DNA of 64,000 nt. Origin: an uncultured Bacteroidales bacterium (GTDB lineage: Bacteria; Bacteroidota; Bacteroidia; Bacteroidales; UBA932). Every line of letters begins with the position of its first letter. Position 1 is the first letter of the stretch. This document shows positions 44,341 through 54,000 of the stretch, piece by piece. The stretch lies in assembly GCA_934675095.1 (NCBI GenBank), contig CAKUPC010000001.1, forward strand, positions 124,001 to 188,000, given 5' to 3'. The position numbers were made by a program, and so were the translations under genes. Under the pieces are notes generated by a model, which had not been told where the DNA came from, did not search any database, and worked only from the letters and a program-made list of their open reading frames with translations.

Positions 44341-45849
44341 CTAATATCCCGCATTCTGCCTGAGGTTCGGGTTCTTGTCGATCTCGCCCTGAGGAATCGG
44401 AAGGAGCAGGTCGGTCTGTTCGAACGGACGGCGGCTCTGCCAGTAGGAATCCTCCTCCGGCATCGCGTCATGGATTGCCTTCACCTTCTCCCAGCCGTAG
44501 CGGGCGACGTCGAAGAAGCGGAAGCCCTCGAATGCCAGCTCCAGACGGCGCTCGTCGAGTATGAGCCCGAGCATCGTGTCGTAGTCCGCCGGTTCGTCAA
44601 TCTTCTTCAGATGCACGCGCTCGCGGACCTTGTTCACATAGCCCGTCGCTCCCTTGAGGTCTCCCTGCGCGGCAAGAGCCTCGGCGTGAAGCAGGTAGAT
44701 CTCGGCAAGGCGCATGAAGATTATGCTGCTCGCGTTGGTGCGGACCTTATAGGCGAAAGGATAGTTGCTTGAAGGGTAGTACAGAGACCATGTGCACTGG
44801 TCATATTTCACGGACGCGTTCAGTCTCTCCGTGTCCCCGGCCTTGTCGAACGCTGCCAGCAGGTCGCGTGAAGGTGTGAGGTATTTCGCCCAGCCGAAAT
44901 TAGTGCGGTTGCTGTACTGGTCATAGTAGTACATGTATGCCAGGCGGTCTCCAGAACTCTTGGTGCTCTGAATCTCAAATACGGTCTCCGGATTGTTCCT
45001 GAATGCATCCGTTTCGTTGAATCCCCAGATGTCGTCATATTTCGGAGAGAGCGTGTAGCCGCATTCCTCCAGCGCCAGGCAGTTGTCTGCGACCTTGCTC
45101 CAGTCGCGGAGTTCGGTGTCGCGTGCATAGAGACGCGCCAGAAGTCCGTGCGCGAAGGCCTTGGTGAAGACGGCCTTGTTCGCAGGGTCTGTGTCGGGAG
45201 CATATTGGCAGGCGAACTCCAGGTCGGTGATAATCTTGCGGTAGATGTCAAGGACAGGCGTGGCCTCGGGGTAGTAGAGCGGATAGACTTCCTCAACGTT
45301 GTCCGTCGTGATTGACGGCGGCACCACGGTGGTCATCGGGATGTCTCCCCAGAGGGACGTCGCCTGAAGCCACAGCCAGCTGCGGAAGCAGTATGCCTCG
45401 GCCTGCCAGCGGTTCTTCTCCTGCTCGTCGTTCCATGACTCGTCCTTCACGAACACTGAGTCCGCGTAGTTGATGAGAGTGTTGGCGTTGCTCACCTGCT
45501 GGAAATAGCGCGTCCATGTGACCGCCACGTCCTCGTTGGACGGGCTTATCTTGTTGGCCTCGATGTCGAGCAGCTTGGCGTTGTTCGTGCCGTTGTAGGA
45601 GTTGTCGAGACGACATTCGGAAACCACCTGATAGTAGAGCGTCCCGACAAAGCTTACTGTCGGCGCCCAGCTGTTGTACATTGCGTTGCGGAGACCCTCG
45701 ATGTCGGCGCGAAGCTCGTAGGGATTCTCGCTGCCGCCCTCTTCTTTCTTTTCCGTCCCATATTCGGTGATCGGCATCAGGTCGAGCTGGCAGGAAAGCG
45801 CCAGCAGCGCGGTGGCCGCGACGACGGATATACGATATATATTCTTCAT
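44341..45849 (-). CDS. susD: SusD/RagB-family glycan-binding lipoprotein
   Basis: Start at 45849 (MKNIYRISVVAATALLALSC, lipobox ALSC), 502 residues. The SusD plan is clear: an N-terminal segment (LRADIEGLRNAMYNSWAPTV), TPR-type helical pairs (WQAEAYCFRSWLWLQATSLW with GDIPMTT) and the C-terminal block IFMRLAEIYLLHAEALAAQG, VNKVRERVHL, LDERRLELAFEGFRFFDVAR and GEIDKNPNLRQNAGY. It caps the SusC channel on the cell surface and captures glycan. It follows SusC by 16 bases. Confidence 0.95.
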   Translation of the reverse strand: MKNIYRISVVAATALLALSCQLDLMPITEYGTEKKEEGGSENPYELRADIEGLRNAMYNSWAPTVSFVGTLYYQVVSECRLDNSYNGTNNAKLLDIEANKISPSNEDVAVTWTRYFQQVSNANTLINYADSVFVKDESWNDEQEKNRWQAEAYCFRSWLWLQATSLWGDIPMTTVVPPSITTDNVEEVYPLYYPEATPVLDIYRKIITDLEFACQYAPDTDPANKAVFTKAFAHGLLARLYARDTELRDWSKVADNCLALEECGYTLSPKYDDIWGFNETDAFRNNPETVFEIQSTKSSGDRLAYMYYYDQYSNRTNFGWAKYLTPSRDLLAAFDKAGDTERLNASVKYDQCTWSLYYPSSNYPFAYKVRTNASSIIFMRLAEIYLLHAEALAAQGDLKGATGYVNKVRERVHLKKIDEPADYDTMLGLILDERRLELAFEGFRFFDVARYGWEKVKAIHDAMPEEDSYWQSRRPFEQTDLLLPIPQGEIDKNPNLRQNAGY

Positions 45850-45865
45850 GATTATTTTTCCTCTT

Positions 45866-48800
45866 TTAGAATTCCACATTCAGTCCGAAAATGAATGTCT
45901 TGACATTCGGATATGAGCCCCAATCGACTCCCATCTTTGTTGCGGCCGTGTATTCGCTGACCTCCGGGTCATAGCCGCTGTACTTCGTGAGTGTAAGCAC
46001 GTTGCCGCAGGTTATATATGGCCTTATGCTTGAGATGTGGGCCTTGCGCAGAGCCGGATGGCGTATGTCGTATGCGAGGGTTATGTTCTTGAGCTTCACA
46101 TACGAGCCGTCCTCCACGAATCGGGACGAAACCTTGAGATTGTCCGTTCCCCCGGCCTTCGGCATGTCGGTGATGTCGCCCGGGCTGCGCCAGCGTCTGA
46201 GAACATCGGTAATCTGGTTGTAGCCGTTGTTCATGCTGACAAGCTCGACGCGGGAGGCGTTGTAGATGTCGTTGCCGACGGAACCGGTGATGAGGAAAGA
46301 GAGGCTGAGCCCTTTCCATGAGAGTGTGTTCGTGAGTCCGAAAGTGAAGTCCGGGTTCGCGTCGCCTATCCATGTCTTGTCGGCGTCCGTGATGCGCCCG
46401 TCGTTGTTACGGTCCTCATAGACGATGTTTCCCGTCTGCGGATCGACACCCTTTGAGACATAGCCGTAGAACTGCGAGAGCGGGTGTCCTTCCTCCATCC
46501 TGATGACGGACTCGCGGCCCTGCTGGTCAGAGGTGCCGGCGAAATAGTAAATCTTCTGGAGGCGGAGGCTTTCAAGCCTGTTGCGGTTCATCGAGATGTT
46601 GAAGTCCGTGTTCCAGCGGAAGTCGTTCCTGTCGATGTTCACGGAGTTCAGCGAGAACTCAAGTCCCCAGTTGGACATTTCGCCCTCGTTGCGGTAGATG
46701 CTCCCGACCTTTGCGGTGGAAGGAAGCGGAACGTTGAGGAGAAGGTCTGTCGTGTATTTGTAGTAGCCGTCCATCGTGAGGTTCAGGCGGCCTCCGAACA
46801 TCGAGAAGTCAACTCCGACATTCGCCTGGTTGGTGGTTTCCCAAGTCAGGTCGGTGTTGCCCATCGCGCTGAGGTTGCCGATTGTCGGGACCGCATTCGC
46901 GTATTCCGGTTTGGTGTAGTCGTAGTAGGTGATTGAATATTTCTCCACCCATGCATAGTCAGCGAGGCCGGCCTGGTTGCCGAGCTGTCCCCACCCCGCG
47001 CGAAGCTTCAGGTCGTCAATCCACGAGGCGTCTTTCATCCATGATTCCCCGCTGATGCGCCATGCCGCTGAAACGGACGGGAAGAAGCCCCATTTGTGAC
47101 CGGGCGCGAGCTTGCTGGAACCGTCGGCGCGGAAGTTCGCGGTGAGGTAGTAGCGGCTGCCGTAGTTGTAGGAGATTCGTCCGAGCCAGGACATGATGGA
47201 CCACTTGGACCAGCTCTGTCCGATTGAGCCCGGCTTGTTGCCGGCATTGAGCCCGAACACGCTGTGGTCGGACATGAGGTAGTTCTTGCCTGCTGTGAGT
47301 GCCTGGTAGTCTGAAGTCGTGGCGGAAGTTCCGGCCATCACCTCAAGGCTGTGTCCTCCCCAGAGACCGTTGTAGGTCAGGATGTTGTCATAAATCATCC
47401 TCTTGTCGTCGTTGCGGGTGTCCGTCACGGAGCCGTGCGCCTTGCGGCCGAACACGGTGCTGACCGGGTCGAGGTAGGTGTAGCCATGCCCCCAGCGGCG
47501 GTCCATGGAAACGGTCGATTTGAAGCGGAGACCCTTTACGATGTCAATGGTCAGCGCTCCGGACGCGATGAGCCTGTCGTATGACGAGAAATTCTCCTGC
47601 GTCCTCGCGATGTTCTCGACAGGGGAGTTGAGACCGCTGAGTCCATAGAAGTTCGTCCAATAGTACTCCGGGTTGGCCTCGTCCCACACCTTGGCGTAGG
47701 TCGGGGTGCAGAGCGCGGAGATAACCACGCCTCCGTTGTTCGCGCCCATTCCGGTGTTCACGCCGTTGGAGCGCCCGTTTGAATAGGCAATGTCGGTGCC
47801 GAAGCGGAGCCAGTCAAAGAGCTTCCATTCGGTGTTGACCTTCATGTTGAAACGGCGGCTGTAGGTGGAGCGGATGACACCCGTCTCGTCGCTGTAGCCG
47901 GCACTGGCATAGTACTTTGCCTTGTCGGTGGCATTGGACACGGAAAGCTGGTAGTTCTGCGCGAGTCCGTTCCTGTAGGTTTCCTTCAGCCAGTCGGTCT
48001 CGTCCTTGAGCCCGTACGGCATTTCCTCGACGATGGACTGAAGCCCCTCATCCACAAGGAGTTCCTTGTACTGCTCGTGGTTCAGGACATCGAATGTCCG
48101 CGCCACGGTCGTGAGTCCGACGTATGAGCTGAACGAAATCTGCGTTCCCTTGCCTGCCTTTCCGGCCTTTGTCGTGATGAGCACGACGCCGTTGGCCGCA
48201 CGCGAACCGTAGATGGCCGCTGAGGATGCGTCCTTGAGAATCTGCATTGACTCGATGTCGGAAGGGGAGAGATATGCGATTGCATAGCCGCCTTCTCCGA
48301 CAGGCACGCCGTCAACGACATAGAGCGGGTCGTTGCTGGAGGCTATGGAAGATGCTCCGCGCACGCGGATGGTCATTCCGCTGCCCGGAAGACCGCTTGT
48401 CTGCTGCGCCGTGACTCCGGCGACCTTTCCCTGAATGAAGCCTGCGGCATCGGTAATCGGACGGGTCTTCATGTCTTCGGTGGAGACGGTGGAGATTGCA
48501 GTCGTGAGGTCGCGCTTCTTTGCCGTTCCGTAGCCGATGGCCACGACGGCATCAAGGGCTATGGCCTCAATTTCGGCGGTCACGTCAATGGCGGAGCGCC
48601 CGGCAACCTTCTCTGAGACAATCTTATAGCCAAGTGCCTCATACCTCAGCGACGGGTCTTTCCCGGTCAGCGTAATCGTGTATTTTCCGTCGGCGTCGGT
48701 CATGGTGCCGTTGGTCGTGCCTTCCTCAAGCACGCTCATCGCTATCACCGGAATCCCGTCCGAATCCACGACCGTTCCGCTGACTGTCCTATCCTGAGAC

Positions 48801-49126
48801 TTCGGAGTTCCGTTGCTCTGCTGCTTTGGAGAAAGCACGACAAGTCTCGGGTTCTTGATTTCATACGAAATCGACGTTTCTGAAAACAGCGCGTCGAGAA
48901 CGGCCTTCAACGGTCTGTTCTTGACGTCAATGCTGACTTTCTTGGCTAAGTCAGGAAGCGCGCTGCTGTAGAAGAATTTGAAATCGCCCTGTTTCTCAAC
49001 GACAGGAAGAACCTCCGAAAGAGGGCTGTCCTTCACGGAAACAGTAATCTGTTGTCCCCACGACGGTACGGCGAAAGCCGTCGCGACGAGTATTGCCAAT
49101 ACCCATTTCGTAAATCTGCGGTGCAT
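45866..49126 (-). CDS. susC: SusC/RagA TonB-dependent transporter with STN domain
   Basis: 1086 residues, signal peptide to about 25. Residues about 26-100 are an STN (secretin and TonB N-terminus) domain (SVKDSPLSEVLPVVEKQGDF; VSIDVKNRPLKAVLDALFSE), used to pass an occupancy signal to FecR. A carboxypeptidase-regulatory-like domain (GTVVDSDGIPVIAMSVLEEG) and the plug follow, with VAIGYGTAKKRDLTTAISTV, SIASSNDPLYVVDGVPVGEG and SAAIYGSRAANGVVLITTKA, then a 22-strand barrel. It imports oligosaccharides using TonB energy. The STN domain fits the FecR and ECF sigma genes directly upstream. Confidence 0.96.
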   Translation of the reverse strand: MHRRFTKWVLAILVATAFAVPSWGQQITVSVKDSPLSEVLPVVEKQGDFKFFYSSALPDLAKKVSIDVKNRPLKAVLDALFSETSISYEIKNPRLVVLSPKQQSNGTPKSQDRTVSGTVVDSDGIPVIAMSVLEEGTTNGTMTDADGKYTITLTGKDPSLRYEALGYKIVSEKVAGRSAIDVTAEIEAIALDAVVAIGYGTAKKRDLTTAISTVSTEDMKTRPITDAAGFIQGKVAGVTAQQTSGLPGSGMTIRVRGASSIASSNDPLYVVDGVPVGEGGYAIAYLSPSDIESMQILKDASSAAIYGSRAANGVVLITTKAGKAGKGTQISFSSYVGLTTVARTFDVLNHEQYKELLVDEGLQSIVEEMPYGLKDETDWLKETYRNGLAQNYQLSVSNATDKAKYYASAGYSDETGVIRSTYSRRFNMKVNTEWKLFDWLRFGTDIAYSNGRSNGVNTGMGANNGGVVISALCTPTYAKVWDEANPEYYWTNFYGLSGLNSPVENIARTQENFSSYDRLIASGALTIDIVKGLRFKSTVSMDRRWGHGYTYLDPVSTVFGRKAHGSVTDTRNDDKRMIYDNILTYNGLWGGHSLEVMAGTSATTSDYQALTAGKNYLMSDHSVFGLNAGNKPGSIGQSWSKWSIMSWLGRISYNYGSRYYLTANFRADGSSKLAPGHKWGFFPSVSAAWRISGESWMKDASWIDDLKLRAGWGQLGNQAGLADYAWVEKYSITYYDYTKPEYANAVPTIGNLSAMGNTDLTWETTNQANVGVDFSMFGGRLNLTMDGYYKYTTDLLLNVPLPSTAKVGSIYRNEGEMSNWGLEFSLNSVNIDRNDFRWNTDFNISMNRNRLESLRLQKIYYFAGTSDQQGRESVIRMEEGHPLSQFYGYVSKGVDPQTGNIVYEDRNNDGRITDADKTWIGDANPDFTFGLTNTLSWKGLSLSFLITGSVGNDIYNASRVELVSMNNGYNQITDVLRRWRSPGDITDMPKAGGTDNLKVSSRFVEDGSYVKLKNITLAYDIRHPALRKAHISSIRPYITCGNVLTLTKYSGYDPEVSEYTAATKMGVDWGSYPNVKTFIFGLNVEF

Positions 49127-49175
49127 TGCTTTGTTGGGTTATTAATGTTTATTTATGCCGCGGCTTCCCGGAATG

Positions 49176-50060
49176 TTACCGGTCACGCCCCGAAAGTTTC
49201 ACTACATTTCCTTCCATTGTCCAGGCAACGGGGGAGGTCTCGGTAATCAGGCTGAGCATCGTCTTGAGCGATGTGTTGGGAATCACGCCGGTGTAGCGCA
49301 GTTCCCGTATGCTTTCGTCCTCAAAGACAACTCGCACTGCGTAGAGACGTTCCATCTCGGCCGCAACTGCGGTCAGGCTGTCATTGCTGAACGCCACCTC
49401 GTTGCGAAGCCACGGAACTTCAGAGGATGCACCTGCAGGCTCCGGTTTTCCGAGCGTTCCGGATGCCCTGTCGAACGATACGCGCTGGTGCGGCAGGAGC
49501 ACTGCCTCACATCTTCCGGCCGTTGTCAGCACTTTGCCCTCCACGAGCGTCACGGTCTCGTCACCGTTCTCATAAGAACGGACATTGAACTTCGTTCCGA
49601 GAGCCTCGACGCTGATGTTTCCCGTGCTGACTACAAACGGAAGTTCCGCGTTCTTCGCGACTTCAAAGAACGCCTCGCCCTCAAGGGATATGTCCCTGTT
49701 CGTCTTTCCGTATTCGGTGGAGTAGGAGACGCGGCTGGCTGAGTTCAGCCTTATGCGGCTGCCGTCCGGAAGCAGAACGTCGCTCCTCTGCCCGCAGTCC
49801 GCGACAATCTCGAACTGTCCGGGAACTGCCTCCGGCGCAGAAATGCGCATCCCCGCAAAGACACCGAGCGCGACAGCCGCAGCCACGGCGGACACAGCCG
49901 CCACGACGCGCAGAAGACCGTTTCTGCGCTGCCCGGCCTCTTTCTCCAGCCGTGCCGCACGTTTCTTTGTCCGTGCAAACGCCCTGTCTATTTCCTCTTG
50001 TGTCACGGACGAGCCGTCAATCGCGTCCCATCCGATGAAAACATCTTTCGTATTCCTCAT
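49176..50060 (-). CDS. FecR-type anti-sigma factor
   Basis: 294 residues. A cytoplasmic N-terminal part (about 1-45) precedes one membrane segment (LLRVVAAVSAVAAAVALGVF, about 49-68). The periplasmic FecR domain contains VLLPDGSRIRLNSASRVSYS, EGEAFFEVAKNAELPFVVST, NISVEALGTKFNVRSYENGD and VEGKV. The C-terminal domain (FSNDSLTAVAAEMERLYAVR) is the STN-interacting part. It holds the ECF sigma factor until SusC signals ligand. Its ATG is one base after the GH27 stop (TGA-T-ATG), so the two are translationally coupled. Confidence 0.93.
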   Translation of the reverse strand: MRNTKDVFIGWDAIDGSSVTQEEIDRAFARTKKRAARLEKEAGQRRNGLLRVVAAVSAVAAAVALGVFAGMRISAPEAVPGQFEIVADCGQRSDVLLPDGSRIRLNSASRVSYSTEYGKTNRDISLEGEAFFEVAKNAELPFVVSTGNISVEALGTKFNVRSYENGDETVTLVEGKVLTTAGRCEAVLLPHQRVSFDRASGTLGKPEPAGASSEVPWLRNEVAFSNDSLTAVAAEMERLYAVRVVFEDESIRELRYTGVIPNTSLKTMLSLITETSPVAWTMEGNVVKLSGRDR

Positions 50061-50061
50061 A

Positions 50062-51732
50062 TCACTTTTTTCTTGCCATTCTTATGCAGTCAAATGCCGC
50101 CTTCGGTGACGTCACGCCGGATATGCGGGCCTCATTCTCCCCCTTGCGCAACTCCACGTCGAACGGAATCTCCACGAATGCCGAGTCCGTCGCCGCAACC
50201 GAGGCGTGATGCGTCTCTTCGTTCACGACCAAATCAAAATCAACCGTTTCCGGAGAGTAGAGAAGGACAGAAATCCTATACTCGCCGCCGCGACGGCTGA
50301 AAACATCCGTCCATTCGAGATAATTCGTCTCCGAACCGCCGAGGTTCATCGCCGCTGTCCGTCCGGACGTGCCCTCCACGGGAACATATTTCACGCCCGT
50401 TCCGCGTATGTCAGTGAAGTCCGGACAGTATCCCCACTCGGCCTCGTACAGTACAGGCTCAATGCGTTTTCCCTCAACCTTGAGAATCTTCGCCGTATGC
50501 GGCGGAAGCTCCATCTCTATGACATCGCAGGAAGCAAGGTCGGAGCGCCGGTTAAGATCGCGCAGCTTCATCTGCCCGGAGAACTCCAGCACCTGCGCCG
50601 GCACGCTGAACGAGGCGGCCGTGTCCGAAGGGTTATAGAGAGCCACGGCCCTCGTCCGGTCGTGGCGCCGCAGGATGTCCTTGGCGAAGACGTATGTCTC
50701 TCCCTCGTGCTGAACCACATGGGCCTGAAGTCCGAGCGGATCCTGGTTCACGGCAATCAGTTCCGGGTTGGTGATTATCCGCATCGTCTCCTCTGGAATG
50801 TACTCGATGTCGCAGCCCAGAAGCAGCGGCGAACTCATTATGCACCACATCCCGAAATGGGCCTCCTCTTCGGCATAGCTCAGTCCCAGCCCTTTCTCCC
50901 AGAAGAACGGCGACGGTTTTATGCTATAGCCCAAGGCTAGCATATCCATGTCATTGTAGTGTCCCTCACGCGCATAGGCCGACAGGTAGAGATTCCTCTT
51001 CACTATGGATTCCACCGACGACCACACGGGGCGGATGTCCCCGGACATTCTCCAGGAGTCGGCAATCTTCTCTGCCCATGTCCCGGGGAAGTCCCAGCGA
51101 CAGATGTTGATGTTGATATGCCTTCCGGCCACGCTGTCAATCACATGACGAATCCTTTCGTAGCGTTCCTGTTCGTCGAGGTGGAGGTGAAAGCCACCGC
51201 AGTAGTCAATCTTGATGAAGTCGAAGTTCCAGTTATTGAAGTACTGGTCCGCGTCCTGCACGTCGTGCATCCATAGCCCGGCGCCGATTCCGTTGGTGTC
51301 CCTGAGGTTCTTCGAGAGCGCACCGCAGGTGTTGTCCCCTGCGTCGGAGTAGATTCCGGCCTTGAATCCGAGGGCGTGAATGTAGTCCGAGAGCGAGCGC
51401 ATCTGCTCCGAGCCGCCCGGGAATCTCACCGGATGCGGAATCATGTAACCGCGTTTGTCACGATAGCCGAAGAATCCGTCGTCGATGTTCACATTTGTGT
51501 AGCCTGCGTCCTTGAGCCCCCGTTCGACGAGGAGATCCGCCTGATGTCTTATGAGCGAGTCCGAGATGTTGACGGTATATGCGTTCCATGAGCTCCAGCC
51601 CATCAGGGGCGGTTTCACGGCATTGCTCTTCCCGTCCGTGCACGAGACTATGGCTGCAAGAATAAGAAAAAAAGGATATATCCCCCTTGTTTTCCGAAAG
51701 TTACAAAAATGTGGTTTTAAGCGAATGCGCAT
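50062..51732 (-). CDS. GH27 alpha-galactosidase with C-terminal CBM
   Basis: 556 residues with a lipoprotein-like signal (GIYPFFLILAAIVSC). The GH27 barrel opens PPLMGWSSWNAYTVNISDSL. The nucleophile is Asp176 in FDFIKIDYCGGF and the acid/base is Asp263 in GHYNDMDMLALG, followed by the greek-key beta domain. Residues about 430-556 form a CBM6/CBM35-like sandwich (YEAEWGYCPDF, LEWTDVFSRRGGEYRISVLL). It removes alpha-galactosyl units, probably at the cell surface. Its place between the sigma gene and the FecR gene is unusual. A stem-loop ends five bases before its ATG. Confidence 0.92.
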   Translation of the reverse strand: MRIRLKPHFCNFRKTRGIYPFFLILAAIVSCTDGKSNAVKPPLMGWSSWNAYTVNISDSLIRHQADLLVERGLKDAGYTNVNIDDGFFGYRDKRGYMIPHPVRFPGGSEQMRSLSDYIHALGFKAGIYSDAGDNTCGALSKNLRDTNGIGAGLWMHDVQDADQYFNNWNFDFIKIDYCGGFHLHLDEQERYERIRHVIDSVAGRHININICRWDFPGTWAEKIADSWRMSGDIRPVWSSVESIVKRNLYLSAYAREGHYNDMDMLALGYSIKPSPFFWEKGLGLSYAEEEAHFGMWCIMSSPLLLGCDIEYIPEETMRIITNPELIAVNQDPLGLQAHVVQHEGETYVFAKDILRRHDRTRAVALYNPSDTAASFSVPAQVLEFSGQMKLRDLNRRSDLASCDVIEMELPPHTAKILKVEGKRIEPVLYEAEWGYCPDFTDIRGTGVKYVPVEGTSGRTAAMNLGGSETNYLEWTDVFSRRGGEYRISVLLYSPETVDFDLVVNEETHHASVAATDSAFVEIPFDVELRKGENEARISGVTSPKAAFDCIRMARKK

Positions 51733-51737
51733 ATGGT

Positions 51738-51773
51738 GACGATTTTATCACTATAGTGAGTGTAAAAATCGTC
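51738..51773 (-). promoter_or_regulatory. Stem-loop abutting the GH27 start codon
   Basis: GACGATTTT (51738-51746) pairs with AAAATCGTC (51765-51773); the loop contains the palindrome TCACTATAGTGA. On the transcript it ends 5 bases before the GH27 AUG and could occlude initiation or attenuate. No T-run follows it. It accounts for much of the 124-bp gap after the sigma gene. Confidence 0.55.
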
Positions 51774-51856
51774 GCCGCACCCATCGGAGATTCTGATTTT
51801 TTGAAAATATCTTCCGCAGGGTATGGATATGGGAGTCATGAATATGCGGGTGCGTG

Positions 51857-52396
51857 CTAAATGAAGAATACCATCAGGCATAGGACGCGCCGGATGTCCT
51901 TGAGTGCCGCGTTCATAAGATTCTCGACGGTCTTTTTCTTTATCCCGAGAATTTCCGCAATCTCGTCGTTGGACTTGCCTTCGTCGCGGCTGAGAGTGAA
52001 CACGAGACGGCGCCGCTCCGGCATATTCCCGACGACCTCGCGGATTCTTGCGGCCTTGTCGGCAGCGGTCAGATGGGAATCAATGGTCTGCTCAACGGCG
52101 ATGTCGAACTCTTCAATGGTAACGGACGGTCGGCGCTTTTTTATGTGAAGCAGCGCGGAATTGCGTGTCATGGTGTAGAGATAGGACCCGAATGAGCGTA
52201 TCTCCGGGAGCGTGCCCCTCAAAAGCCAGATTCTGGCGAACACATCCTGGGCAATGTCCTCGGCTGCCGCACGGTCCTTCAGAATCTCGGTCACAAAGAC
52301 AAGAACTTTCGGGTAGTAGTACGAGAAGACCTCGCGGAATGCGCTTTCGCTGCCATCCGTGACCGATTTCAGTAACTCCTTCTCGTTATCCAGCAT
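51857..52396 (-). CDS. ECF sigma factor, FecI/PUL type
   Basis: 179 residues. Region 2 runs from AFREVFSYYYPKVLVFVTEI through AAEDIAQDVFARIWLLRGTL to SYLYTMTRNSALLHIKKRRP. Region 4 has MPERRRLVFTLSRDEGKSND and the helix-turn-helix EIAEILGIKKKTVENLMNAA. No extra domains. It should transcribe the PUL when released by the FecR protein encoded two genes downstream. A divergent promoter pair with pgk lies upstream. Confidence 0.95.
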   Translation of the reverse strand: MLDNEKELLKSVTDGSESAFREVFSYYYPKVLVFVTEILKDRAAAEDIAQDVFARIWLLRGTLPEIRSFGSYLYTMTRNSALLHIKKRRPSVTIEEFDIAVEQTIDSHLTAADKAARIREVVGNMPERRRLVFTLSRDEGKSNDEIAEILGIKKKTVENLMNAALKDIRRVLCLMVFFI

Positions 52397-52418
52397 AGTC
52401 CCGATGTCTTTCTTCCTG

Positions 52419-52451
52419 CAAATTTATATCTATTTGCCAAACTTTTCCAAA
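52419..52451 (-). promoter_or_regulatory. Promoter of the ECF sigma gene
   Basis: On the minus strand TTTG (52448-52451), 21 bases, then TAAATTTG (52419-52426). The -33 abuts that of pgk in the palindrome CAAATTTG (52448-52455). Confidence 0.6.
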
Positions 52452-52500
52452 TTTGATTAGCATAAAAATTGCTATATTTGCAGCCCGTCCGCTTTCGGGC
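52452..52500 (+). promoter_or_regulatory. pgk promoter with 5' hairpin
   Basis: TTTG (52452-52455), 17 bases, then TATATTTG (52473-52480). GCCCG (52483-52487) pairs with CGGGC (52496-52500) at the very start of the transcript. Confidence 0.6.
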
Positions 52501-52550
52501 GGAGTTTGTTGTGAATATTCCGGAAAAGAATATATTTCATTATAAAAGTT

Positions 52551-53804
52551 ATGCAACAGAACATTTCAACTTACGATTTCGCAGGCAAGAAAGCCATCGT
52601 CCGCGTGGATTTCAATGTCCCGCTCAACGAAAAATTCGAAATCACCGACGACACACGTATGCGTGCCGCAATCCCTACCCTCAAGAAAGTGCTTGAGAAG
52701 GGCGGTTCACTCATCATCATGTCCCATCTCGGCCGTCCTAAGGGCGTCACGGAGAAGTTCTCCCTCAAGCACATCCTTCCGCACCTCGAGGAACTCCTCG
52801 GAACTCAGGTGAAGTTCGCCGACGACTGCATGAAGGCAGACGCTCAGGCCGCTGCCCTCAAGCCGGGCGAAGTTCTTCTTCTTGAGAACCTCCGTTTCTA
52901 CGCTGAGGAGGAAGGCAAGCCGAGAGGACTCGCGGAGGACGCTACCGACGAGGAGAAGAAGGCCGCTAAGACCGCTCTCAAGGAAAGCCAGAAGAAGTTC
53001 GTCGAGAAGCTCGCTTCCTACGCCGACTGCTACATCAACGACGCGTTCGGAACGGCTCACCGCGCACACGCATCCACAGCCCTCATCGCCGACTATTTCC
53101 CTAACGACAAGATGTTCGGCTATGTGATGGAAGGCGAAATCAAGGCCATTGACCGCGTCCTCAAGACTCCGGAGCACCCTGTGACCGCAATCATCGGCGG
53201 TGCGAAGGTCTCTTCAAAGATCGGAATCATCGAGCACCTCTTCGACATCGTTGATAACATGATTATCGGCGGCGGAATGGTCTATACCTTCAAGAAGGCT
53301 CAGGGCGGCCACATCGGCAACTCCCTCTGCGAGGACGACCAGATGGACCTCGCTCTCAACATCCTCAAGAAGGCCGAGGAGAAGGGCGTGAAGCTCTACC
53401 TCTCCGACGAGGTTGTCATCGCTGACGCGTTCTCCAATGACGCTCACACGAAGATTTGCCGCAACACCGAGATTCCTGACGGCTGGGAGGGTGTCGATGC
53501 CGCTCCGAGCACGCTTGCAACTTGGGAGAATGTAATCATGAAGTCAAAGACCATTCTCTGGAACGGCCCTGTCGGCGTGTTCGAGATTCCTGCATTCGCA
53601 AAGGGCACTATGAAGGTGGCCGAGATGCTTGCAAAGGCAACCGAGAACGGCGCGTTCACTCTCGTGGGCGGAGGCGACTCCGTGGCTGCCGTCACTCAGA
53701 TGGGCTTCGCCAACAAGGTAAGCTATGTTTCCACAGGCGGAGGCGCGATGCTTGAGTACCTCGAAGGCATTGAGTTGCCGGGAATAGCAGCAGTTCGTAA
53801 GTAA
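52551..53804 (+). CDS. pgk: Phosphoglycerate kinase
   Basis: 417 residues, full length. N-terminal substrate domain with [20 protein letters not shown], the basic-patch segment MSHLGRPKG and [35 protein letters not shown] segment present. C-terminal nucleotide domain with [40 protein letters not shown] and [13 protein letters not shown]. It makes ATP from 1,3-bisphosphoglycerate in glycolysis. It is monocistronic with a strong promoter, and codons are biased as in highly expressed genes. Repeat copy B and a strong terminator follow it. Confidence 0.97.
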   Translation: MQQNISTYDFAGKKAIVRVDFNVPLNEKFEITDDTRMRAAIPTLKKVLEKGGSLIIMSHLGRPKGVTEKFSLKHILPHLEELLGTQVKFADDCMKADAQAAALKPGEVLLLENLRFYAEEEGKPRGLAEDATDEEKKAAKTALKESQKKFVEKLASYADCYINDAFGTAHRAHASTALIADYFPNDKMFGYVMEGEIKAIDRVLKTPEHPVTAIIGGAKVSSKIGIIEHLFDIVDNMIIGGGMVYTFKKAQGGHIGNSLCEDDQMDLALNILKKAEEKGVKLYLSDEVVIADAFSNDAHTKICRNTEIPDGWEGVDAAPSTLATWENVIMKSKTILWNGPVGVFEIPAFAKGTMKVAEMLAKATENGAFTLVGGGDSVAAVTQMGFANKVSYVSTGGGAMLEYLEGIELPGIAAVRK

Positions 53805-53817
53805 AAGCCGCCTAAAA

Positions 53818-53915
53818 GGCGGTCTGCTTCGTTGGACGGCTTGACGAAATGCTCACAACCATCAAGGTTGCTGCGCTTTCCTCTTCACCGTCCGCCTTGC
53901 ATCCCATCCTTTTAT
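53818..53915 (+). repeat. Interspersed structured 3'-UTR element, copy B
   Basis: TCTGCTTCGTTG at the left and CGCCTTGCATCCCATCCTTT at the right match copies A and C. GGACGG (53834-53839) pairs with CCGTCC (53888-53893), a compensatory change relative to GCAGGG/CCCTGC of copy A. GAAA/TTTC and the apical AACC/GGTT also pair. It begins 14-18 bases after the pgk stop; a small CCGCCT-AAA-AGGCGG hairpin (53808-53822) lies at its left edge. Confidence 0.8.
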
Positions 53916-53942
53916 ACGACTTTTACTCTCAGCGCATATAAT

Positions 53943-53982
53943 AAGAAACACCCCGGAGGAAATGACCTTCGGGGTGTTTCTT
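53943..53982. terminator. Strong bidirectional terminator
   Basis: AAGAAACACCCCG (53943-53955) pairs perfectly with CGGGGTGTTTCTT (53970-53982). It lies between the convergent pgk and lipoprotein genes and can end both. Confidence 0.85.
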
Positions 53983-54000
53983 GTTGTATGTAGTTGTCGA

